Part shown: one piece after another, positions 30,200-39,753 of the stretch
Layout: every line of letters starts with the position of its first letter
How positions within the stretch are numbered: position 1 is the first letter of the stretch
Source: Lacinutrix neustonica
Lineage (GTDB): Bacteria > Bacteroidota > Bacteroidia > Flavobacteriales > Flavobacteriaceae
Direction of reading: 5' to 3'
DNA: 64,000 nucleotides
Assembly (NCBI RefSeq): GCF_026625145.1
Contig: NZ_CP113088.1
Span: 2,645,501 to 2,709,500 of the forward strand
Position numbers and translations under genes: made by a program
The notes under the pieces: model-generated
What the model saw: the letters and a program-made list of their open reading frames with translations, nothing else
What the model was told of the DNA's origin: nothing
Databases searched by the model: none

Positions 30200-31236
30200 T
30201 GCAAATAAAAAAATCATATAAATTTGCTTTAAAAACCACGTTTTTAATAACCCTTTTATTAACGCTCATCTTGAGCGTTTTTTTATCCATTTTTTATGAA
30301 TTAAAATGGTATCCATTGCTTGCTTTTGCATTACTCTGCTACATTACATCATTTTTTGTTATTCAATACCGTGTTCAGAATTTTATCTATAAACGGGTAA
30401 AAAAAATATATGATGACTTAAAGTTGTTAGAATCTACTTCGTTTAAGAAAGAACGTATTACTACAGATATGGCAACATTAACGCAGGAAATTGATAAATA
30501 TGCAAGAGATAAAAAAATAGAAATAGAAACTTTAAAAGTAAGAGAAGAGTATAGAAAAGAATTTTTAGGAAACGTTTCGCACGAATTAAAAACACCATTA
30601 TTTACGGTTCAAGGGTATTTGGAAACCTTGATTGATGGTGCGGCCAACGACAAAAAAATTCGAGACAAATATCTCGACCGCGCTAATAAAGGGGTGGAAA
30701 GGCTCATCTATATTGTTAAAGATTTAGATATGATTACCAGCTTAGAAGTGGGGAATTTAAGTATGGAGTTAGAACATTTTGATATTGTCGCCCTTATAGA
30801 AAGTGTGTTCGACTTGTTTGAGATGAAAGCCCATAAAAAACGAATTTCGTTAACCTTTGATATAGATTATACAGCGCCTATTTTGGTCAAAGCAGATAAG
30901 GAAAAAATACAACAAGTATTAACCAACCTGATCGTAAATTCTATTAAATATGGGAGAGAAAAGGGAACCACAGAAGTAAGCATAGAAAATTTGATTAAAA
31001 ACAAAGTGATTGTTCGCATAACAGACAATGGAGAAGGGATCGAAAAGAGGAATATTCCAAGGTTGTTTGAGCGCTTCTATCGTGTAGATAAAAGCGGTTC
31101 AAGAAAAGAAGGTGGCTCCGGTTTAGGCCTCGCTATTGTAAAGCATATTATTGAGGCTCACGATGAAAAAATATATATCGAAAGTGAATTTGGCGTGGGT
31201 AGCGAATTCTCATTCACTTTGGAAAAAGCGAAATAA
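30199..31236 (+). CDS. PhoR-like sensor histidine kinase
   Basis: This 345-residue kinase has two adjacent N-terminal membrane helices (about residues 10-55) with almost no external loop. A linker leads to the HisKA domain with FLGNVSHELKTPL. The ATPase domain has VNSIKYG, ITDNGEGI, FERFYRVDKSGSRKEG and GSGLGLAIVKHI. The absence of a periplasmic sensor is like PhoR. Start and stop overlap with the regulator gene, so they are one operon, divergent from the lamin-tail gene. Confidence 0.93.
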   Translation: MQIKKSYKFALKTTFLITLLLTLILSVFLSIFYELKWYPLLAFALLCYITSFFVIQYRVQNFIYKRVKKIYDDLKLLESTSFKKERITTDMATLTQEIDKYARDKKIEIETLKVREEYRKEFLGNVSHELKTPLFTVQGYLETLIDGAANDKKIRDKYLDRANKGVERLIYIVKDLDMITSLEVGNLSMELEHFDIVALIESVFDLFEMKAHKKRISLTFDIDYTAPILVKADKEKIQQVLTNLIVNSIKYGREKGTTEVSIENLIKNKVIVRITDNGEGIEKRNIPRLFERFYRVDKSGSRKEGGSGLGLAIVKHIIEAHDEKIYIESEFGVGSEFSFTLEKAK

Positions 31237-31268
31237 TGCTTTAAAATTTGTCGTATCACTATCTGTTT

Positions 31269-32263
31269 TTAATCCGAATAATGCTTTACTTTCTCTAGCA
31301 TTTCAATCTTAAAATCATCTTGAGCACAAGTAGGTACCATTTTTAAATCATCAAAACGTTTCGCAAGATACTCTTGTTCAAATTGTCCTGGCGTAGGAAT
31401 AAAAAAAGCTTTCTTGCCCATTTTAGCTAAATCCATAACGGTGGTATAGCCAGATCGAGAAAGTATAATCAAGCTATTGTTTATAGCGTACTGTAGTTCA
31501 TTGCCCTTCATAAAATTATAATAACAGATTAAGCCGTCATGAGTAATGATTTGGTCGTTTTCAATAAGGCCTTGAACAAAAAGGACGGTCCCCTTGTACG
31601 CCTTTAATTCACTTGTTATTTTCTTTTCCAACAGTGTTCGGTGTGGTTCAGGTCCGGATAATAGCACCATTAAATCGTACTGCTTTTCTTGTTTCTGTAC
31701 TTTAAGCCGACTTAAAGGGCCTAAATATTTTTTAATAATCGCTGTTTTGTTACTATGTCCTAGTTTCCCGCTTAAGTTGGGTTCAAACTCATGATCGGGA
31801 ATCCAACAAACGTCAAATTTTTTAATTATATTTTGATGGATATTAGTGCTGAACCAAGTGGTGTTTCCGCTTAACACATTTAGTTGATGAGTAATAAAAA
31901 CACAAGGCACTTTTCTATAATGTACTCCAAACCTATTGTCTGAAATAATACCATCAATTTTATACTTTTCAACTAAAAATTGTGTCCTTTTTTTTCTGCG
32001 TTTATAACTTTTAAAAGCTTTGGAATCTCTTTTATGAGCTTCCACTTCAATTGATACGCTTTTTTGGAATAGGTAACATGATAACTAGGTAGCTCTTCAA
32101 ATGTTAATTTTGGAAATTCTTTCTTAAGTAAGGCTAAGGCAATACCATCACTAGCTATTACCGGTGTAAAGTCCTGTTGTATCAGCGCCTGAATTATGGG
32201 AATGCAACGTGTGGCATGGCCCAAACCCCAATTTAGTGGCGCAACTAGAATTCGTTTTTTCAA
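31269..32263 (-). CDS. MurG/GT28-like glycosyltransferase
   Basis: This 331-residue GT-B glycosyltransferase-like protein has an N-terminal Rossmann half with APLNWGLGHATRCIP and PVIASDGIALALLKKE, and a C-terminal half with HDGLICYYNF, LSRSGYTTVMDLAKMGKKA and FIPTPGQFEQEYLA, the donor-binding region of MurG-like enzymes. It breaks at 31986-31993, an eight-T run on plus where nine are needed, giving two overlapping frames. The family is annotated in flavobacteria as glycosyl transferase of unknown acceptor. Its start is near the divergent trmB gene. Confidence 0.85.
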
Positions 32264-32353
32264 AAGTTAGCATTTAAAGTCCTAATTTCAAAGGTAATCA
32301 TAATTGCACTCTCGTATAATTCCTTAATTTTACCAAAAAATTAAATTAAAGTA

Positions 32354-32995
32354 GTGGGAAGTAAGAATAAACTTAAACGATTTAACGAAAATGACACCTT
32401 TGCTAATGTCTTTCAACCAAAAAGAAATGAATTGGTGGATGCCCATTACAAATTAAAAGGGAATTGGAACGCACTCTATTTTAAAAACAACAACCCATTA
32501 GTTCTTGAATTGGGGTGTGGAAAAGGAGAATATTCTGTGGAACTGGCTAAAAAATATCCGAACAAAAATTTTATTGGTATTGATATAAAAGGGGCACGTT
32601 TTTGGAGGGGCGCTAAAACAGCGGTCGAAGAAAACATTTCAAACGTTGCTTTCTTAAGAACTCAAATTGAATTAGTGGATCATGCATTTGCGGCACATGA
32701 GGTGGATGAAATATGGATCACCTTTCCGGACCCGCAAATAAAATATAAGCGAACAAAACACAGAATGACAAACTCTGAATTTTTAAAACGCTATAAAACC
32801 ATTTTAAAGCCTGATGGGATTATGAATTTAAAAACAGATAGTGAGTTTATGCATGGGTATACCCTAGGGTTGTTACATGGAGAAGGACATGAAGTGCTAT
32901 ATGCTAATCATAACGTCTATAAGCAAGAAGGTTCTCGCGGAAGAAGTTACAAGTATTCAAACCCATTACGAAAGTATCTATTTAGAGCAAAATAA
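32354..32995 (+). CDS. trmB: tRNA (guanine-N7-)-methyltransferase
   Basis: It makes m7G46 in tRNA. This 213-residue SAM methyltransferase has motif I in LELGCGKGEYSVELAKKYP, the substrate loop ITFPDPQIKYKRTKHRM, and a C-terminal LRKYLFRAK. The start is GTG at 32354, which sets the usual N-terminus GSKNKLKRF. It is 36 bases before the LysE gene and probably co-transcribed. Confidence 0.95.
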   Translation: MGSKNKLKRFNENDTFANVFQPKRNELVDAHYKLKGNWNALYFKNNNPLVLELGCGKGEYSVELAKKYPNKNFIGIDIKGARFWRGAKTAVEENISNVAFLRTQIELVDHAFAAHEVDEIWITFPDPQIKYKRTKHRMTNSEFLKRYKTILKPDGIMNLKTDSEFMHGYTLGLLHGEGHEVLYANHNVYKQEGSRGRSYKYSNPLRKYLFRAK

Positions 32996-33031
32996 ACCAA
33001 TTACGTATATTAGATTTAAAATCAAGTAAGA

Positions 33032-33661
33032 GTGGAAATTACAATCACCTTTGGACTAGGATTAGTGATAGCACTGCTGGGTGTTATTCCTCCTGGTTTA
33101 CTCAATATGACTGCGGTAAAAGTTAGTATACAAGATGGTTATATTAGGGCAATCATGTTTTCTGTTGGTGTATGTACGATAGTCGTTGTTCAAACCTTAA
33201 TCGCCTTGTTATTTGCTAGTTATTTAACCAATCATCCGGATATTACAGATGTTCTACAGCGTGTTGCTTTTGTTATTTTTGTTTTATTAACGATCTATTT
33301 TTTAGTTTTAGCCAATAAACAAACCACGCAGGATTTAGATCCCATTGTTAAAAGTAAGCGTGGTCTTTTTTTTCAGGGGATGCTTTTGTCTAGTTTAAAT
33401 GTGTTTCCAATTCCATATCAAGCCTATATGGGCACGACATTAGCGACAGCTGGACTCTTGGTGTTAGATAAAACCAGTATTTTTTCTTATGTGGCAGGGG
33501 CGGCAACAGGAACATTTGTTATGTTATACGTGTACATCTTTTTTTTTAAACGCATTAAGAATAAAAAGTTTAGATCACAAAAAAACATAAACTACAGTAT
33601 TGGCGTCATTACGGGAATCATTGCTGTAATTACGCTAATTAATATAATTAAAGAATGGTAG
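33032..33661 (+). CDS. LysE family transporter
   Basis: This 209-residue inner-membrane protein has about six hydrophobic segments and the LysE/RhtB-type beginning VIPPGLLNMTAVKVS with the Gly-Pro-type turn. The family exports amino acids or related small molecules; substrate unknown. The start codon is GTG. Confidence 0.85.
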   Translation: MEITITFGLGLVIALLGVIPPGLLNMTAVKVSIQDGYIRAIMFSVGVCTIVVVQTLIALLFASYLTNHPDITDVLQRVAFVIFVLLTIYFLVLANKQTTQDLDPIVKSKRGLFFQGMLLSSLNVFPIPYQAYMGTTLATAGLLVLDKTSIFSYVAGAATGTFVMLYVYIFFFKRIKNKKFRSQKNINYSIGVITGIIAVITLINIIKEW

Positions 33662-33720
33662 CATGAGGTATTGCTTTTAAAAGGACTTGCTATTCACTAT
33701 AATAAAACAAGAGTGCTAAC

Positions 33721-34051
33721 ATGAAACCGTGAAACACTCAATTTCTTCGAAAAAGTCTACGAAGTAGCTAAACAAATTCCTTATGGGAAAGTTACAAGTT
33801 ATGGAGCTATAGGAAACTACCTAGGTGCGCCAAGAAGCGCAAGAATGGTTGGTTATGCCATGAATGGTTCTCATGGTAGAGGTATTCCTGCCCATCGCGT
33901 AGTAAATCGACAGGGTTTGTTAACTGGGAAACATCATTTTGAAGGTACAAATTTGATGCAGCAACTTTTAGAAAGTGAAGGTATTGTTATTGTTGACAAT
34001 CAAATTCAGAATTTTGACTCAGTCTATTGGGACCCGCTAACAGCCCTATAA
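33721..34051 (+). CDS. Alkyltransferase-like (MGMT-fold) DNA-binding protein
   Basis: This 109-residue protein has the DNA-binding half of O6-alkylguanine-DNA alkyltransferase: VAKQIPYGKVTSYGAIGNYL, GAPRSARMVGYAMN and a PAHRVVN motif where the catalytic PCHRV Cys is replaced by Ala. That places it with alkyltransferase-like proteins, which bind alkylated guanine and recruit nucleotide excision repair rather than repairing it directly. The 5' end breaks at 33727-33732 (CCGTGA for CCAGA), hiding the true ATG at 33721; corrected length is 330 bases. It follows the LysE gene by 59 bases. Confidence 0.88.
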
Positions 34052-34115
34052 ATTTTCCTAATAGTAACATAAAAAAACTTAAAACGCCCCACTTCATTCT
34101 TCAATGTTTATGTAG

Positions 34116-34123
34116 TATATTTG
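34116..34123 (+). promoter_or_regulatory. -7 promoter box (TATATTTG) of the mrp operon
   Basis: It matches TAnnTTTG and lies 150 bases before the mrp start, leaving an unusually long leader. The leader shows a small hairpin just before the start (AAGGATATTCCTT). Confidence 0.6.
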
Positions 34124-34273
34124 CACTTTAGAATAAATCTAAATTAGTAAAATTCACTTTTTAAAAGCGAGGTGTAATAAAAGATGTGCATTAAACATAG
34201 GGCCATAACTAATGAAGGCACCCTAAATCTAATTTAATAATTAAAAGGATATTCCTTTTTGCAAGGAAAGCGT

Positions 34274-35410
34274 ATGAAATTTACAAAGCAAGACATATTA
34301 AAAGCACTTGAAACTATTACAGTGCCTGGGGAAGGACAGAATATGGTGGAAAGTGGCGCGGTTAAAAACGTAGTCACATTTGCAGATGAGGTGATCGTGG
34401 ATATTACGATTACGAATCCTGCATTACAGGCACGTAAGAAAACAGAAGTTGAAATACTTAAAGCCATACATGAAAAAGTATACAACAAAGCCCAGGTAAA
34501 AGTTAACATGACTGTTAATGCTCCAGCAAAAACTGAAACGAACCAGATTAAAGGCAACAAAATTCCTGGTATTCAAAACATAGTAGCTGTGGCCTCAGGG
34601 AAAGGTGGTGTTGGTAAGTCTACAGTAACGGCAAACCTAGCCGTTTCATTGTCTAAAATGGGCTTTAAAGTAGGTGTTTTAGATGCGGACATTTATGGGC
34701 CATCCATGCCTATTATGTTCGATGTTGAAATGGAAAAACCATTATCGGTTACCGTTGATGGGAAATCTAAAATGAAACCTGTAGAAAGCTATGGGGTTAA
34801 AATACTCTCTATTGGGTTCTTTACAAAACCAGATCAAGCAGTGGTTTGGAGAGGCCCTATGGCATCAAAAGCGCTAAATCAAATGATTTTTGATGCGGCT
34901 TGGGGTACACTCGATTTCTTATTAATCGATTTACCTCCTGGAACTGGTGACATTCATTTAAGTATCATGCAATCACTGCCTATCACAGGTGCTGTTGTCG
35001 TGAGTACACCACAAAATGTCGCTTTAGCAGATGCTAAAAAAGGCGTGGCCATGTTTCAGCAAGAAAGTATTAACGTTCCAGTTTTAGGAATCATTGAGAA
35101 CATGGCGTATTTTACGCCGGACGAATTGCCAAATAATAAATATTACATCTTCGGAAAAGAAGGTGCCAAGCATTTAGCTGAAGATTTAAATGTCCCCCTT
35201 TTAGGTGAAATACCACTAGTACAAAGCATTCGAGAAGCAGGAGATATTGGTCGACCAGCAGCATTACAAACCGGAACAACATTAGAAAAAGCCTTTGAAA
35301 AGTTAACGCAAAATATTGTTCAAGAAGTCGTGAACCGTAACACGGATTTACCACCAACTGAAGCAATAAAAATCACAACAATGGCTGGGTGTTCAGCAGT
35401 TAAAAAATAA
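34274..35410 (+). CDS. Mrp/NBP35-type iron-sulfur cluster carrier (ApbC)
   Basis: This 378-residue P-loop ATPase carries and delivers Fe-S clusters. The N-terminal MIP18/DUF59 domain (about residues 1-90, VPGEGQNMVESGAV) is followed by the Mrp ATPase with deviant Walker A SGKGGVGKSTV, DADIYGPSMP, and LLIDLPPGTGDIHLS. A NifU-like scaffold gene follows by 3 bases and two ferredoxin-related genes follow that, giving a coherent Fe-S/electron-transfer group. The ATG at 34274 is preferred over the upstream TTG. Confidence 0.94.
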   Translation: MKFTKQDILKALETITVPGEGQNMVESGAVKNVVTFADEVIVDITITNPALQARKKTEVEILKAIHEKVYNKAQVKVNMTVNAPAKTETNQIKGNKIPGIQNIVAVASGKGGVGKSTVTANLAVSLSKMGFKVGVLDADIYGPSMPIMFDVEMEKPLSVTVDGKSKMKPVESYGVKILSIGFFTKPDQAVVWRGPMASKALNQMIFDAAWGTLDFLLIDLPPGTGDIHLSIMQSLPITGAVVVSTPQNVALADAKKGVAMFQQESINVPVLGIIENMAYFTPDELPNNKYYIFGKEGAKHLAEDLNVPLLGEIPLVQSIREAGDIGRPAALQTGTTLEKAFEKLTQNIVQEVVNRNTDLPPTEAIKITTMAGCSAVKK

Positions 35411-35413
35411 GAG

Positions 35414-35656
35414 ATGACAACAGAAGAACTAAGACTAAATGTAGAAAAAGCGCTCGATGAAATTCGTCCGTTTTTACAAAGTGATGGTGGGGACATCTCT
35501 TTATTGTCCATTGAAAATGATACCTTGGTTAAAGTTCAGTTAGAAGGGGCTTGCGTTGGTTGCAGTGTAAACCAGATGACACTGAAATCTGGTGTTGAAA
35601 TGACCATTAAAAAGTATGCACCTCAAATTGAAACGGTCATTAATGTTGAAGCTTAA
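35414..35656 (+). CDS. NifU C-terminal-domain (NFU) iron-sulfur scaffold
   Basis: This 80-residue protein is essentially only the NFU domain: ALDEIRPFLQSDGGDISL, then the cluster-binding CxxC in GACVGCSVNQMTLKSG. It holds a Fe-S cluster between two subunits for transfer to apo-proteins. It sits 3 bases after mrp. Confidence 0.94.
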   Translation: MTTEELRLNVEKALDEIRPFLQSDGGDISLLSIENDTLVKVQLEGACVGCSVNQMTLKSGVEMTIKKYAPQIETVINVEA

Positions 35657-35721
35657 AATATTATTCATTGGATCTATTTAAACCATCCAACAGTTGAATG
35701 ACTTCCTGAAATTAAAAATTC

Positions 35722-36790
35722 ATGATTAAAACAGATATACTCATTATAGGCGCAGGGCCTACAGGCTTATTCACAGTATTTGAAGCTGGGTTATTAAAAT
35801 TAAAATGTCACTTAATTGATGCGTTGCCTCAACCGGGAGGACAGTGTTCAGAAATTTATCCTAAAAAACCCATTTACGATATTCCTGCCTATCCTGAAAT
35901 TTTAGCCGGTGATTTAACCGAAAGACTTTTAGAACAATGTAAGCAGTTCGAACCTGGTTTTACTTTAGGAGAACGTGCAGAAACGATTGTAAAACAAGAG
36001 GATGGTAGTTTTATTGTGACTACAAATAAAGGGACCAAACACCAAGCGCCAGTAGTGGCAATCGCGGGTGGTTTAGGTAGCTTTGAACCTAGGAAACCCT
36101 TAATTCATAATCTCAAGGATTTCGAAGATAAAGGGGTCGAATATATTATTAAAGACCCTGAAATTTATAGGAATAAAAAAGTGGTTATCGCTGGTGGCGG
36201 TGACTCGGCATTAGATTGGAGTATTTTCTTAAGTGATGTTGCTAAACAAGTCACCTTAATTCATAGACGAAATGAATTTCGAGGCCATTTAGATTCTGTA
36301 GATAAAGTGCAAGAGTTAAAAAATGCGGGTAAAATTAAGTTGATAACTCCAGCTGAAGTCATCGGGATTGTAGGTGATTATGAGCTAAAAGCAGTTGTGG
36401 TTAAAGAGTCTGATAACATTCATATTGAAAAAGAATACGAGTTGGAATGTGACCATTTTATTCCTTTGTTTGGATTATCTCCTAAATTAGGCCCCATAGC
36501 CAATTGGGGATTAGAGATCGAAAAAAATGCCATTAAAGTGGATAATAGTTTAGATTATCAAACCAATATTCCAGGTATTTTTGCTATTGGAGACGTCAAT
36601 ACCTATCCTGGAAAGCTAAAGTTAATTCTTTGTGGCTTTCATGAAGCCACATTAATGTGCCAGTCGGCGTATCAAATTATAAATCCAGGAAAACGCTATG
36701 TTATGAAATATACAACAGTCTCTCGGTGTTGATGGTTTTGATGGTACAAGAAAAGAAGCCCCAAAAGCGGTGGTCAAAAAAATTGAATAG
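35722..36790 (+). CDS. Ferredoxin/flavodoxin-NADP reductase, thioredoxin-reductase type
   Basis: This 355-residue flavoprotein reduces ferredoxin or flavodoxin with NADPH. It has an FAD motif at the N-terminus (IIGAGPTGLFTVFEA), QPGGQCSEIYP, an NADPH motif VIAGGGDSALDW, and a C-terminal FAIGDVNTYPGK. It lacks the CxxC of thioredoxin reductases, as type 2 FNRs do. The frame breaks at 36721-36726 (TCTCGG for TCTGG); correction adds SGVDGFDGTRKEAPKAVVKK and moves the stop to 36788. The ferredoxin gene next door is the likely partner. Confidence 0.92.
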
Positions 36791-36862
36791 CTTTGTTAGT
36801 TTCAACTAGGTTTTTTGATCTCTAGCCGGAACTACTTACGAAAAAATAAAATAGATTAACGT

Positions 36863-37194
36863 TTGGAACAGGACATAAACATAACAATTACAGATAGAGA
36901 AGGAGTTACTCATAAAATTCAAGCGCCTACAGATATGGCGATGAATTTAATGGAAGTGGTACGCGCTTTTGAATTGGCCGAGGAAGGTACTATAGGTGTT
37001 TGTGGAGGAATGGCCATGTGTGCGTCTTGTCAATGTTACGTTACAAGTAGCACAAAATTACCGAAATGCAAGACGATGAAGAAGCGATGCTTTCAGAGGC
37101 TTTTCATGTTAAAGAGAATTCACGGTTAGGGTGTCAAATACAAATGACACCGTAAATGGAGGGATTAGAAGTTGCGTTGGCACCTGAGAGTTGA
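36863..37194 (+). CDS. fdx: 2Fe-2S ferredoxin (vertebrate/Isc type)
   Basis: This 110-residue ferredoxin has cluster Cys in the arrangement C-x5-C-x2-C (VCGGMAMCASC) and a last Cys in RLGCQIQM. It carries electrons for Fe-S assembly or other redox enzymes. Two TCTGG-class sites are miscalled: CCGA at 37061 (shift) and CCGTA at 37150 (false stop). Corrected, the tail reads TPEMEGLEVALAPES. The start codon appears to be TTG at 36863; no ATG is available upstream in frame. A nearby TCACGG at about 37120 is genuine, since it encodes Ser-Arg in frame. Confidence 0.88.
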
Positions 37195-37245
37195 TTTTTT
37201 CTGTTGTAAACTTGATGTAACACCCACTTTTTTAAATATTTAAGA

Positions 37246-37935
37246 ATGAAAGTTTTAAAGCTATTTTTAGTGTTGGTATTTTTTTTAGGTTGTTCTAAAA
37301 ATGAAAACATCAAGCAATTTGAAACAGTATTAGGTAAAGAAAATAGTGAAACATTAACTTATCTAGTTGAAGGTTTTGAAAATGATTTTCTAAAAAAACA
37401 ATATCCTGAGTTAAATACTAAAAAAGCATATCGGCAGTTTTTAATTGATTTAAGAGCCGAAAGCCAAGATACTCGGGAGAAATTTTTTAAAGTAAACCGG
37501 AACATTTTTGATAGTAGTACATTGAAGTTAGAAATGTATTGTGTTCCAGATTCTGTGTGGATTACAAAAAGTAAGGATAGCCTTACAAAGGGTGGGAGTG
37601 TATCTTTCATAAGAACGAACTATATTTGTGCTTCAACAGATGACAACCTTCATACTATAGAATCATCTTCGTCAATGCTGGGTTATGAAGGACTGACCAA
37701 AGATTCCATAGTTAAAATATTTAAAAATAGATTAAAGCCTAATCTTTTCGGTAAATATTCTAAGGCTTTAGAATCAATGCCTAATAAATCACAATTTTTA
37801 GAAAATTTTATTCGAGAAAGACAATCGATGTTGTCATTGGGTTATTATCATGCCACTAATAGAATGATATATAATAATGCAGATTTTGACGATTACTTTA
37901 TTAAAAGACTTGTAATCACAGACATCGTTTATTGA
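37246..37935 (+). CDS. Unknown lipoprotein
   Basis: This 229-residue lipoprotein has a signal peptide and lipobox (FFLGC, Cys about 16) followed by SKNENIK. The mature part is helical and charged, with a central beta stretch and two aromatic-rich motifs (LGYYHATNRMIYNN). I do not recognise a family. It is convergent with the phosphoesterase gene, with 10 bases between stops. Confidence 0.7.
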   Translation: MKVLKLFLVLVFFLGCSKNENIKQFETVLGKENSETLTYLVEGFENDFLKKQYPELNTKKAYRQFLIDLRAESQDTREKFFKVNRNIFDSSTLKLEMYCVPDSVWITKSKDSLTKGGSVSFIRTNYICASTDDNLHTIESSSSMLGYEGLTKDSIVKIFKNRLKPNLFGKYSKALESMPNKSQFLENFIRERQSMLSLGYYHATNRMIYNNADFDDYFIKRLVITDIVY

Positions 37936-37945
37936 AAACCTATAA

Positions 37946-38843
37946 TTATTCAGTTTTATAGTCGCTCAATGCTATTGGTCCTTCAAGTAAAACACGGACA
38001 ATTTTTAAAGTGCCATCATCAGAAGTTGAGACCTGCCATTTAATTAAAGAAATCGCTGCATTTTCAATTTCAATCCCTGTAATACTCCTAGGGTGAACAC
38101 AACTCCCGTCATTAAAAAAAGCAATGTCTCCAGGTTCGGAAAACGTGGCCTGTGTGTGTGGCCAACGACTGTCATTAAGTTGTTTTTTTTAATGATCCAT
38201 TTTTTTGTTTTACGCTCTATTTTTATGAGTTCCTTGTAGTTTTTTGCTGGACTTGTAGGGTCTGCAATTCCCATAACATTTAAAGGCTTCCGAGTACTCT
38301 AACCATAAAGCGACTCCACTTCCGTAATAAATAATTCCACCAATCGGCTTGATGGCCATGTGTTAAAAATATTTCTTGCGCCGTGATAGCATGTTTTAAA
38401 ATAATGCCTTCATGGTAATTTATATCTCCAAATAATTCGACGTCTTTGTCTAATTTTTTGTCAAAGTAAGTAGATAAATGTTTTTCAACATAGCGGGGGT
38501 CTCTATAAACCATATCATGGTTTCCCCAAATCATATGCAAACGGTTTTGTTGATGAAATAACTTTAGCAATAAATACACGTTTTTATGTGCGTAGAAAAT
38601 GGAGTTAAAAGATAAGTTTTCCCATAACTCGTCTCCATCTCCCAATTCGCAATAGGTGAATCCCTCGGCATAATAGTGTTTTAAAGCGTGAAAGTAGATG
38701 TTTCTATTGTTAGAAAAGTCATCAGCAAAGCTATTGTCTCCCCTATGGCAGTCGCTAAAGAGTACGATCTTACTGTCATTGTCAAACGCAACTATTTTAG
38801 CTTCTTCATAAGCTCGGTCCAATCTCTTTTTTGCTGAAAACAT
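37946..38843 (-). CDS. Calcineurin-like metallophosphoesterase
   Basis: This 299-residue metal-dependent phosphoesterase has LFSDCHRGD (in place of GDxHG), LGDGDELW, WGNHDMVY, LTHGHQADWW and VGHTHRP, the full set of metal ligands. It resembles the LpxH/UDP-diacylglucosamine type but the substrate is uncertain. Two breaks, both TCTGG class, at 38290-38293 and 38136-38139, split it into pieces; correction adds a C-terminal part to the stop at 37946. Confidence 0.87.
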
Positions 38844-38882
38844 AGTGTTGTGTTTTCAACGAAATTAACTAAAAAATACAAC

Positions 38883-39665
38883 TTAATTAGTTACTAGTGG
38901 TAAGACGTCAGGGAGTAGTCTTTCCACAAATCTGCTGTATGCAATTTTAGAAGGGTGTAAGCCGTCAGGTGCAACCAGGTTGGGCTGTGCAATGCCTTGT
39001 CGAGTAATGTCTGTAATATGTACAAATTTAACTTCATTTTGGTTGCAATAATTTTCAGCAAACGCATTGTAGGTATCTATTTCTTCAGAAATTTGTGGGT
39101 CCTCATTACCAAAGGGGGTGTAAGCGTAATCAGGAATTGATAATACGATGACATTAGTCTTGTTTCCGTTGGCTAAAAATATAGCTTTATCAAGAAGTAA
39201 TGGGAACTCTGTCTCATAAAGCTCGAAAGGTTTATTTTGATATTGATTGTTTACACCAATTAATAAGGTTACTAAGTCATAATTGGAATAAACAGCTTGT
39301 GTATTGACGGCATTAATTAAATTCGTCGTCGTCCATCCTGTTTGAGCAATTATATCGACAGAAAATGGAATGCTATCCAAATTTCTAGTCAAACTATCTT
39401 GTAATTGAACAGGAAAATTACAAGTACTACAGACACTTTGTCCAATGGTATAGCTATCACCCAAGCTTAATATTTTGAAAGCCTCATTATCAATTATGGT
39501 TTCATCCTCTTCAATAACAATCTCCAAAGTATTAGGTGTTTCTTCGAGATAGGTGTTTGTTAGATTGTCTGATATTTCAGAATCACTTTCTATATCTGTT
39601 TTGCTACATGAGTTTAACAAACTTAGACACAACACACACGCAAACATCAAATTTAAATTTTTCAT
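38883..39665 (-). CDS. SGNH/GDSL-type esterase lipoprotein
   Basis: This 260-residue hydrolase lipoprotein (start at 39665) has a lipobox at LLNSC. SGNH blocks are ILSLGDSYTIG (Ser), LLIGVNNQYQ (Asn) and APDGLHPSKIAYSRF (Asp-His). It likely removes acyl groups from a surface carbohydrate or lipid, substrate unknown. It follows the acyl-CoA dehydrogenase on the same strand with about 90 bases between. Confidence 0.85.
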   Translation of the reverse strand: MKNLNLMFACVLCLSLLNSCSKTDIESDSEISDNLTNTYLEETPNTLEIVIEEDETIIDNEAFKILSLGDSYTIGQSVCSTCNFPVQLQDSLTRNLDSIPFSVDIIAQTGWTTTNLINAVNTQAVYSNYDLVTLLIGVNNQYQNKPFELYETEFPLLLDKAIFLANGNKTNVIVLSIPDYAYTPFGNEDPQISEEIDTYNAFAENYCNQNEVKFVHITDITRQGIAQPNLVAPDGLHPSKIAYSRFVERLLPDVLPLVTN

Positions 39666-39753
39666 AAGGCTTAAAAGTAATAAAGGGCATAATATGATTT
39701 TTTGTTCAATCACACACCATGTATTTACGTAATTAAGCCTTTAATGGTTTTTA

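Noticed and set aside
36863..37194. TCACGG near 37120 as another miscall
   Set aside because: It reads Ser-Arg in frame in the expected ferredoxin sequence (SRLGCQ), so it is genuine.
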